Shown here piece after piece: positions 1-4,902 of a DNA stretch of 5,140 nucleotides. The notes below the pieces were generated by a model that saw only the letters and a program-made list of their open reading frames with translations, searched no databases and had not been told where the DNA came from. Source of the stretch: Clostridiales bacterium. Its GTDB lineage: Bacteria > Bacillota_A > Clostridia > Lachnospirales > Lachnospiraceae. Every line of letters begins with the position of its first letter. Position 1 is the stretch's first letter. The position numbers and the translations under genes are program-made. The stretch lies in contig JASKJZ010000214.1 in assembly GCA_030154385.1 (NCBI GenBank), positions 1 through 5,140 on the forward strand, given 5' to 3'.

Positions 1-1
1 G

Positions 2-559
2 AGTAAGACAATGGAGGTAATCCTTAGTACACTCCACGAAAAGAATCCGAGGGAAGAGCAGCATTCCAGACGAGTTGCAAATATTTGTGAATTTATTGCA
101 AAAGAAATGGGAATGCCAGTACGAGAACAAAAAAGAATTCGCACCGCAGGGCTTTTACATGACATTGGGAAAATTGGAATACAAGAATATTTATTAAATA
201 AGCCAGGACGTCTTACAAAGGAAGAGTATGAAGAAATATGCAGACATTCTGAAATAGGTTATCGTATTTTGAGTGCTGCTCCCAATATGGCGGACATTGC
301 TGAGATTATTTTAAGCCATCATGAGAGATATGATGGAGCTGGTTATCCAAAAGGGATTGCTGGAGATAACATCCCCCTTTATTCAAGGATTGTTTCGATA
401 GCAGATACCTTTGATGCAATGACGAGTGATCGGAGTTATCGAAAGGCTATGCTATTTGGGGATGCACTAGCCGAGTTAGAAAGAAGCGCTGGTAGTCAGT
501 TTGATCCTGAGCTGGTAGCTTTTTTTGTTCATCATATTGAGATATTCATAAGGGAATGA
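2..559 (+). CDS. HD-GYP domain cyclic-di-GMP phosphodiesterase, 3' part (5' end outside window)
   Basis: This is the C-terminal output domain of an HD-GYP protein, a family that hydrolyses the second messenger cyclic di-GMP using a metal centre held by conserved His and Asp residues. Counting from the Met at position 11, one sees H18 in EEQHSRRV, the HD pair 50-51 in LLHDIGKIGI, the GYP signature HHERYDGAGYPKG at 103-115, and IADTFDAMTSDRSYR at 129-143, followed by GSQFDPELV near the end. All key metal and GYP residues are present, so it should be active. The reading frame stays open to the window edge (codons AGT AAG ACA before the ATG), there is no ribosome binding site in front of that ATG, and the homologous block normally starts upstream of it. 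I therefore read it as the tail of a larger protein, probably with a PAS, GAF or GGDEF sensor part outside the window. Its stop lies 14 bases before the preferred start of the VanZ-like gene, suggesting co-transcription. Confidence 0.92.
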   Translation, partial: SKTMEVILSTLHEKNPREEQHSRRVANICEFIAKEMGMPVREQKRIRTAGLLHDIGKIGIQEYLLNKPGRLTKEEYEEICRHSEIGYRILSAAPNMADIAEIILSHHERYDGAGYPKGIAGDNIPLYSRIVSIADTFDAMTSDRSYRKAMLFGDALAELERSAGSQFDPELVAFFVHHIEIFIRE

Positions 560-564
560 GAGGA
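559..564 (+). promoter_or_regulatory. Ribosome binding site that decides the VanZ-like start
   Basis: AGAGGA lies 9 bases before the ATG at 574. The possible upstream starts at 556 (overlapping the HD-GYP stop as ATGA) and 565 have no purine-rich site at a usable distance; the GGG at 552-554 is too close to 556. This favours the start at 574. Confidence 0.55.
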
Positions 565-573
565 ATGGGACGG

Positions 574-1011
574 ATGAAAAAGGTTCTTTTGATTAGTTGG
601 ATGCTTGTGATTTTTATATTTTCTTCAAAAGAAGCGGGGCAGTCCAATGCACAATCGTATCAGGTTGGTGAAGTTGTGTGCACAATTGTCAATCCATCCT
701 TTTCCACATTGCCACAGCAAGAAAAGCAAGAAACCATTGAATCCATTAACTATATGGTGCGAAAGACGGCACATTTTACGGAATACACAATGCTAGGACT
801 TTTACTTGGCTTGGCTTTTCCAAATGGAAGTCGATATCTATTATTTGAGATAGGTGTTGCTTATGCTGCTACAGATGAGTTTCATCAGCTTTTTGTTTCT
901 GGTAGAACGCCTCAAGTAAAGGATGTAGCTATTGACAGCATGGGAGTTTTATTTGGACTTCTTCTTTACTGCCTAATAAAACAAATAAAAAAACAAATAA
1001 AAGGCTCATAA
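574..1011 (+). CDS. VanZ-family integral membrane protein
   Basis: A 145-residue membrane protein of the VanZ-like family. VanZ itself gives low-level teicoplanin resistance in enterococci, but most clostridial members are of unknown function, so resistance should not be assumed. Numbered from the Met at 574: a first hydrophobic segment at about 4-18 (VLLISWMLVIFIFSS), a soluble stretch 19-60, the family hallmark VRKTAHFTEY at 62-71, further hydrophobic segments at about 72-83 and 86-99, the ATDEFHQLF motif at 99-107, the SGRTPQVKDVAIDSMG motif at 109-124, and a last membrane segment at about 118-135. The length fits the family. A longer version starting at 556 would add MRGMGR, but the ribosome binding site favours 574. 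It ends with a small KQIKKQIK repeat and a positive tail. It follows the HD-GYP gene with almost no gap and its stop codon lies inside the left arm of the terminator hairpin. Confidence 0.88.
   Translation: MKKVLLISWMLVIFIFSSKEAGQSNAQSYQVGEVVCTIVNPSFSTLPQQEKQETIESINYMVRKTAHFTEYTMLGLLLGLAFPNGSRYLLFEIGVAYAATDEFHQLFVSGRTPQVKDVAIDSMGVLFGLLLYCLIKQIKKQIKGS
978..1001 (+). repeat. 12-bp tandem duplication inside the VanZ-like gene end
   Basis: AAAACAAATAAA occurs twice head to tail (978-989 and 990-1001). Being a multiple of three it keeps the frame and gives KQIKKQIK at the C-terminus. Probably a slippage duplication with little effect. Confidence 0.8.
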
Positions 1012-1048
1012 AAAAAGCTCCTTGGAATTCAAGGAGCTTTTTTATGAG
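1005..1048. terminator. Bidirectional intrinsic terminator between convergent genes
   Basis: A long inverted repeat: the left arm 1005-1024 (CTCAT, seven A, GCTCCTTG) pairs with the right arm 1030-1048 (CAAGGAGC, six T, ATGAG) around the loop GAATT, with a single bulged A. The core GCTCCTTG/CAAGGAGC is GC-rich, flanked by an A run on the left and a T run on the right, so RNA made from either strand has a stem followed by U residues. It sits between the VanZ-like stop codon (1009-1011, inside the left arm) and the stop of the minus-strand small gene (1051), and so ends both transcripts. Confidence 0.93.
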
Positions 1049-1050
1049 TT

Positions 1051-1353
1051 CTAAGCCGGATCAGAAGGGTTTTGCCCTTGTCTCTCCCATGCTGGTCTTG
1101 CATCCGCATTTTTATTTGTGTTTTCATGGACGCTGCATCCATGAGGGTTCGAAAATGGACACCCCTGACAACCCCAATATTCGAGGGTGGTAAGGCCATG
1201 CTTTGAACCATTTTGTTTTCTGCGAAAAACTCCATTCAAATAAATACTTTGACATTCTGTTGTGGCAGTGTCAGTAGAATCACCACTTGCCATGTAAACC
1301 CCTTCATAAATGCCATCTTCCAGTTTTAATAAAGGCCTTTCGTATTGCGTCAT
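1051..1353 (-). CDS. Small leader-type four-cysteine protein, copy A (function unknown)
   Basis: A 100-residue protein of a family I cannot name, clearly paralogous to the plus-strand protein at 4419-4742. Residues 1-24 form a leader-like segment with YERP at 4-7 and EGVYMASG at 17-24. The rest has TECQSIYLNGVF at 32-43, then WGCQGCP at 60-66 and a fourth cysteine at 73, giving C34 ... C62-x2-C65-x7-C73, and a tail with RPAWER at 86-91. There is no hydrophobic signal peptide or membrane segment. The start is supported by a GGGAGGG site (complement of 1361-1367) 7 bases before the ATG, by the paralogue starting two residues later in the alignment, and by a candidate promoter further upstream. 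The gene stands alone, converging on the VanZ-like gene and diverging from the exported-protein operon. Possibilities, all inferred: a peptide exported or processed after the SG at 23-24, a modified peptide precursor, or a small metal-binding protein. That it is a real gene is well supported; its role is not. Confidence 0.85.
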   Translation of the reverse strand: MTQYERPLLKLEDGIYEGVYMASGDSTDTATTECQSIYLNGVFRRKQNGSKHGLTTLEYWGCQGCPFSNPHGCSVHENTNKNADARPAWERQGQNPSDPA

Positions 1354-1416
1354 TCTATTACCCTCCCTATGATATGCTATCTATGTAGTTGAACGAAATC
1401 TACAAATTATAAGTAT

Positions 1417-1445
1417 ATTTTACTCTTTCTTTTTAAGAATTTCAA
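1417..1445 (-). promoter_or_regulatory. Candidate sigma-A-type promoter for small protein copy A
   Basis: On the minus strand, TTGAAA (complement of 1440-1445) and TAAAAT (complement of 1417-1422) are separated by 17 bases. A second -10-like TATAAT (complement of 1406-1411) lies a few bases downstream without a matching -35. The start of transcription would fall roughly 50 bases upstream of the ATG at 1353. The region is A/T-rich, so chance matches are possible. Confidence 0.45.
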
Positions 1446-1494
1446 GAATATTCTATTTTTACGCAAAAAACCAATCCGTTTCAAAAAGTTTTAG

Positions 1495-1523
1495 TAGAAA
1501 TAAAATCGTACAAGTGATAAAAT
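1495..1523 (+). promoter_or_regulatory. Candidate promoter for the exported-protein operon
   Basis: TAGAAA at 1495-1500 and TAAAAT at 1518-1523 with 17 bases between; the -10 is preceded by TGA, an extended -10 (TGnTAAAAT). It lies about 65 bases before the ATG at 1589 in the divergent intergenic region 1354-1588, which holds no other gene. The match to consensus is moderate. Confidence 0.35.
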
Positions 1524-1572
1524 ATCAATTGTATGACTTACACGTGAAAGTAAACTCTATGCAGAGCAAAAG

Positions 1573-1580
1573 AAAAGGAG
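1573..1580 (+). promoter_or_regulatory. Ribosome binding site that decides the start at 1589
   Basis: AAAAGGAG lies 8 bases before the ATG at 1589. The reading frame is open back to a GTG at 1514, but that codon has no Shine-Dalgarno sequence and would put a polar 25-residue stretch in front of a normal signal peptide. Confidence 0.85.
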
Positions 1581-1588
1581 AAAAGAGT

Positions 1589-3028
1589 ATGAAAGAAAGA
1601 AAAGTGTTACGAAGAGTGGTTCCCATCATTATGGTATTTTCCATGTTACTTACCATGCTTCCATCGGTTACTGCCAATGCGGCTTCTACAACCGAAAAGA
1701 AGGGGAGTGTTAGCTTCACAAAAACAAAGGCAAGTGGATTTACAAAGATTGCATCGCTCCGGTCTACAAGCAATTATTTGATTGTACTGGGGGAAAAAAA
1801 GAGCGGAAATGTATTGTCCTACAGTAGTGATGGCAATACCTTCAAAGACGTTGATTTGGATGCAGCAATTGAAAAAGAATACAAGGGAGAAACCCTATCT
1901 TCCATTACTCTCAATACTTACATTTCATATATTAATAAAAGAAATGCATATTGTGTGATGGGAACCGCTGCCACAAAAGAGGAAGCGACGTACAATTTTT
2001 TAGTGAGTGTTTCTTCTGATATGAAAAAGGTGAGTGTCGAAAAGCTAGATGATTTGATCAAGACCCTAGATAGTCAAGCAGAGGGGATTGAATTTGATCG
2101 CTATTTTGATTATGATTATGAAACGGGATTGCTCATTGTCAATGGAAGCTACAACGAAGCATCTGGGTCTAAGGTTCCAGTTTATATTGTGATGAAAAAG
2201 GGAGCCGATGCGATTGCTTATAAGAACCCGAATACATTTTGTGACCGTGTGGAATTTGTTGGAAAATATCTGGTCTGCTATAACTGGCAGCTAAATTTGA
2301 CGGGAGAATGGGAACAGGCCACGACAGGGTATTTCTATTACTCAAAGGATTATAAAACATGGACTAAGGCAAAAACACCAGAGGTAAATGATGCGAATTC
2401 CTGGCAACGCTCGTACTATGAGTGGGAGACCTTTGGAGCAGCTCCACAAAGCTCATCGGATACCTATACCCTATATTACACTAGCAATATGAAGGATTTT
2501 AAATCAATCAGCAAAAAATTTGTTATTTCAGGCTATGGAACCATGGATTTCCAACAAGATGATAAGAAGCTTTATGCGATTGAAAGAGGTTATGATGAAA
2601 AGCAGGAGATTGCAATATCGCTTAAGAGTGGTGACAAATGGAAAGTTCTCTTCCAATATAAAGCAAAATCAAATGACTTTAACTATCAAGAAGATCGTTA
2701 TACCGCAGATGGTATGGTGTTAATCAAGGATGGAACCACCAAAAAATTGTTTTTATATGGAAAAGGAAAAGAATATAGTACAAAACTGGATGTGGATAAA
2801 TTAAATTTATATGGGGATATGAATGGAGTCACCTTCGGAACCTATGATAATAACTATTTATTGGCATCGAAAAACGCGCTCGCAACTTACTATTTATTTA
2901 AAACACCGGTCAAAGTAAAGGGTGTAACCAGTTGGTCAAAGAAAAATGTAGCAGAACGTTTTTATGTTTATTCCGATAGCGCAATCTATTATGTGACACA
3001 GGCAACGGTTACAAAGGCAGTGAAGTAG
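1589..3028 (+). CDS. Exported beta-propeller-like protein with degenerate S-x-D repeats (function unknown)
   Basis: A 479-residue exported protein I cannot assign to a named family. Residues 1-32 are a Sec signal peptide: charged KERKVLRR, hydrophobic core VVPIIMVFSMLLTMLP, then a cleavage site after ANA or NAA. There is no lipobox cysteine and no sortase motif, so the product is likely released or held loosely at the wall. The mature part is rich in Tyr, Lys, Asp and short beta-strand patterns. Several segments resemble the S-x-D-x-x-x-[WF] loops of sialidase/BNR-like propellers: SYSSDGNTF at 77-85, SVSSDMKKV at 140-148, YYSKDYKTW at 250-258, YYTSNMKDF at 296-304 and KSGDKWKVL at 346-354. 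Their spacing is uneven and the catalytic residues of sialidases cannot be recognised, so a binding or scaffolding propeller is more likely than an enzyme. The next gene begins 18 bases after its stop with an identical ribosome binding site, so the two exported proteins are probably made together. Confidence 0.85.
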   Translation: MKERKVLRRVVPIIMVFSMLLTMLPSVTANAASTTEKKGSVSFTKTKASGFTKIASLRSTSNYLIVLGEKKSGNVLSYSSDGNTFKDVDLDAAIEKEYKGETLSSITLNTYISYINKRNAYCVMGTAATKEEATYNFLVSVSSDMKKVSVEKLDDLIKTLDSQAEGIEFDRYFDYDYETGLLIVNGSYNEASGSKVPVYIVMKKGADAIAYKNPNTFCDRVEFVGKYLVCYNWQLNLTGEWEQATTGYFYYSKDYKTWTKAKTPEVNDANSWQRSYYEWETFGAAPQSSSDTYTLYYTSNMKDFKSISKKFVISGYGTMDFQQDDKKLYAIERGYDEKQEIAISLKSGDKWKVLFQYKAKSNDFNYQEDRYTADGMVLIKDGTTKKLFLYGKGKEYSTKLDVDKLNLYGDMNGVTFGTYDNNYLLASKNALATYYLFKTPVKVKGVTSWSKKNVAERFYVYSDSAIYYVTQATVTKAVK

Positions 3029-3032
3029 TAGG

Positions 3033-3040
3033 AAAAGGAG
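3033..3040 (+). promoter_or_regulatory. Ribosome binding site that decides the start at 3047
   Basis: AAAAGGAG lies 6 bases before the ATG at 3047 and only 3 bases before the GTG at 3044, so the ATG is the better start. The same eight bases precede the upstream exported gene at 1573-1580. Confidence 0.8.
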
Positions 3041-3046
3041 AATGTG

Positions 3047-4294
3047 ATGATCAAAAAAATACGAGTATGCTTGTATCTTTTGTTAGCATTGGCGCTTGCA
3101 TTTACAGGAATTGAAGGACATAGTGCGGTTGTTTTGGCTGCGGAAATGACAGCCGCTAACCTAACTGAAGACCAAGCAGAGGAATTGGTAGTCAATTCGT
3201 TCTGGTATTCCGAGAAAATTCCAGAAACAAAAGAATTGATGGCGGAATTAGAAGCGGCCGGATATTCGAAAGCAGTTATGAAAAAAGCATATCTTCTGGT
3301 TGTGAAAAAATATGGATCCAAAGAAAAAGCAATTCTTCACTACAATGAACAATTTGGAGGAGATTATAAAACAATATTCAACAATCTATATCAGGCATAT
3401 GTAGGAAAGAGTAAACCAACTGGTGGTAATATAGCTAAAATGGATATTTTTTCGATGGATGAACAGCTCTATACGGGAAAGAACATCAAACCATCGGTTA
3501 CCATTATGGATGGTAGCTATACCTTAAAAAAGGGAACGGATTACATCGTTCGTTATAAAAACAATAAAGCGATTGGGAAAGCAACAGTGACGATAAAGGG
3601 CAAAGGAAAATACAGTGGAAGTGTGAAAAAGAGCTTTTCCATTGTAGCAGTAAAAACATCGGACATCGCAGCGCTGTATCTTAACATGGCGGAACTGGTA
3701 GGAAAGGATGTTCATTTGGCGTGGAGTCAAAGTGGCAATGGGGAATCGGATGGCATCCAAATTCTTCGCTCTAGCAAGGAAGATGGAACATATCAGGTAC
3801 TGGATACCCTAACCGATGCCGAGAGTGAAAATCGTTCGAAGAATGGCTATATTGATACAACAGCAAATGGAAAAGCCTATTATTATGCCGTTCGTGCTAT
3901 TGTGAAAGTAAGTGGAAAGACTTATAAAGGGGAAATTCAAAATAAAATAAAAGCCTATGAATCAACTGCTGATTGGTATCGGTCCGATAGCGGATATGTT
4001 CGGGTAGAGAGCTATGAGGGTAAAATGGAAGGCTTTGTGGAATACACAAAGGATGGAAAGGTAAGCTGGAGATGTGACTGGCCTTCCAATGCCTCTGAAG
4101 GAGAAGTGACCTGGGTAGATGCCAAGACGGAAGAAACAAATACCGACACAATCAATTATGATTTGTATACTCCAGGGGAATATTATGACCAGGGTGTCAA
4201 TGTCCAAGTGAATGTATTTTATGGGAAAAGTGATTTCTATTACATCTGGGTACAGGACGGAACTGGTTTTAAAAAGGCCTTTCAAAAAGTGTAA
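3047..4294 (+). CDS. Exported multidomain protein: helical domain, Ig-like repeat, Fn3-like domain, novel C-terminus
   Basis: A 415-residue exported protein of unknown function. Residues 1-32 form a signal peptide (KKIRVCLYLLLALALAFTG core, cleavage near VLAA|EM); the Cys at 8 is too early to be a lipobox. Residues about 38-119 look alpha-helical (EDQAEELVV, KELMAELEAAGYSKAVMKKA). Residues about 142-199 form an Ig-like module well known from clostridial surface proteins, with YTGKNIKP, KGTDYIVRYKNN and IGKATVTIKGKGKYSG. Residues about 205-303 resemble a fibronectin type III domain of the same surface proteins: VHLAWSQ, DGIQILRSSKEDGTYQVL, then YYYAVRAIVKVSGKTYKG. The last 110 residues, rich in Trp and Tyr (SWRCDWP at 340-346, YYIWVQDG near the end), match nothing I recognise. 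There is no LPXTG, S-layer or choline-binding anchor. Second gene of the operon with 1589-3028. A role in surface binding or adhesion is inferred from the domain types only. Confidence 0.87.
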   Translation: MIKKIRVCLYLLLALALAFTGIEGHSAVVLAAEMTAANLTEDQAEELVVNSFWYSEKIPETKELMAELEAAGYSKAVMKKAYLLVVKKYGSKEKAILHYNEQFGGDYKTIFNNLYQAYVGKSKPTGGNIAKMDIFSMDEQLYTGKNIKPSVTIMDGSYTLKKGTDYIVRYKNNKAIGKATVTIKGKGKYSGSVKKSFSIVAVKTSDIAALYLNMAELVGKDVHLAWSQSGNGESDGIQILRSSKEDGTYQVLDTLTDAESENRSKNGYIDTTANGKAYYYAVRAIVKVSGKTYKGEIQNKIKAYESTADWYRSDSGYVRVESYEGKMEGFVEYTKDGKVSWRCDWPSNASEGEVTWVDAKTEETNTDTINYDLYTPGEYYDQGVNVQVNVFYGKSDFYYIWVQDGTGFKKAFQKV

Positions 4295-4327
4295 GAGAGG
4301 AATGTATCAAAAACTGATATATTTTTA

Positions 4328-4356
4328 TTGACAAAATGTGGTTTTATCCCTATTCT
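4328..4356 (+). promoter_or_regulatory. Sigma-A-type promoter for small protein copy B
   Basis: A perfect -35 box TTGACA at 4328-4333 is followed after exactly 17 bases by TATTCT at 4351-4356 (four of six consensus positions). Transcription would begin near 4363, giving a 5' leader of about 55 bases before the ATG at 4419. The gene therefore appears to have its own promoter, separate from the exported-protein operon. Confidence 0.7.
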
Positions 4357-4418
4357 TAAGATAGATATTTCAAAATGAGCGAATAAAGTAATAATACGTA
4401 AGAAAAGGGGATGAGCCA

Positions 4419-4742
4419 ATGTACGAAAAACCGATGATCGTAACAAATGATGATGCCTTCGAAGGCGTTTATCTTGCCAGTGGTGGCATGATTATCCCAG
4501 ATGCTGGCACTACGAAAACCTGTCAAAGTGCATACATGAACGGAACCTTTAAAGCCGCTGATTGGGGTAATTTGGAGACTGGTAAGGTAATTGATACGGG
4601 ATGTCATAATTGTCCTGCAAATTTGGGATACTGTGCCGTTGCCTCTCCAGATTTTAGTCAAGAAGGTCCTTATATGCCGTCATGGGAGAAGGCTAATATT
4701 GATCCAAATGCTTTTTTGAAAGATCATAATGGAGAATTTTAA
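4419..4742 (+). CDS. Small leader-type four-cysteine protein, copy B (function unknown)
   Basis: A 107-residue protein, paralogous to the minus-strand product at 1051-1353. The leader-like part is residues 1-22, with YEKP at 2-5 and EGVYLASG at 15-22. Then come TCQSAYMNGTF at 34-44, GCHNCP at 61-66 and a fourth cysteine at 72, giving C35 ... C62-x2-C65-x6-C72, and PSWEKANIDPN at 87-97. Compared with copy A it has three more residues between ASG and the first cysteine, one fewer between the third and fourth cysteines, and about nine extra residues at the C-terminus. There is no classical signal peptide. The start is supported by AAAAGGGG at 4403-4410, 8 bases upstream, and by its own promoter at 4328-4356. 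It lies downstream of the exported-protein operon and is followed by a hairpin terminator. Function is not known; leader-bearing exported peptide, modified peptide precursor and metal-binding protein are all possible. Confidence 0.88.
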   Translation: MYEKPMIVTNDDAFEGVYLASGGMIIPDAGTTKTCQSAYMNGTFKAADWGNLETGKVIDTGCHNCPANLGYCAVASPDFSQEGPYMPSWEKANIDPNAFLKDHNGEF

Positions 4743-4750
4743 GTCTTTTC

Positions 4751-4780
4751 TAGGCAAACAAACAGTTACTATGCTATAAT
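4751..4780 (+). promoter_or_regulatory. Candidate extended -10 promoter just before a terminator hairpin
   Basis: TGCTATAAT at 4772-4780 is a full extended -10 element with a perfect TATAAT at 4775-4780. A weak -35 candidate TAGGCA (4751-4756) lies 18 bases upstream. Transcription would begin near 4786, only a few bases before the hairpin at 4792-4832. It may serve the antiporter gene at 4903 through read-through, or make a very short RNA, or be a chance match. Confidence 0.4.
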
Positions 4781-4791
4781 AATTCGAAATA

Positions 4792-4840
4792 ACGAGACTT
4801 TTGTTGTAATTAATTTATAACAAAAGTTTCGTATTTTTTT
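4792..4840 (+). terminator. Intrinsic terminator after small protein copy B
   Basis: Left arm 4792-4809 (ACGAGACTTTTGTTGTAA) pairs over 18 positions, two of them G-U in the RNA, with the right arm 4815-4832 (TTATAACAAAAGTTTCGT) around the loop TTAAT. A run of seven T follows at 4834-4840. There is no T run for the minus strand, so it acts in the plus direction. It most simply ends the transcript of the gene at 4419-4742, but could also act as an attenuator for the antiporter gene. Confidence 0.87.
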
Positions 4841-4890
4841 GTATAGCGGAAGCACAATAGGAATAACACCCCTTTAAAATTGAGAGAAAA

Positions 4891-4896
4891 AAGGAG
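4891..4896 (+). promoter_or_regulatory. Ribosome binding site of the antiporter gene
   Basis: AAGGAG, within an A-rich run, lies 6 bases before the ATG at 4903 and fixes the start of this gene, which is cut by the window end. Confidence 0.8.
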
Positions 4897-4902
4897 AATA
4901 TT

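Noticed and set aside
574..1011. Glycopeptide resistance gene vanZ
   Set aside because: Only the broad family is recognisable. No other van genes are present, and most clostridial VanZ-like proteins are not known resistance determinants.
1029..1235. Minus-strand 68-codon frame overlapping small protein copy A
   Set aside because: It lies in another frame within the paralogue-supported gene and runs into the terminator hairpin; the protein resembles nothing.
1384..1404. TGTAG/CTACA inverted repeat in the 5' leader of small protein copy A
   Set aside because: Five pairs around an 11-base loop is expected by chance in such sequence.
1461..1480. Possible cyclic-di-GMP riboswitch upstream of the exported operon, suggested by the nearby HD-GYP gene
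   Set aside because: The stretch ACGCAAAAAACCAATCC only superficially resembles the conserved core; the two required stems and the remaining conserved bases are not visible.
1514..1588. Upstream extension of the exported protein gene to a GTG at 1514
   Set aside because: There is no ribosome binding site in front of it, and the ATG at 1589 has a strong one followed directly by a normal signal peptide.
4305..4326. Possible terminator after the exported operon (TATCA/TGATA stem followed by five T)
   Set aside because: The stem is only five pairs and nearly all A-T, too weak to call. The T run also belongs to the spacer before the promoter at 4328. How the operon transcript ends is unclear, and read-through into copy B is possible.
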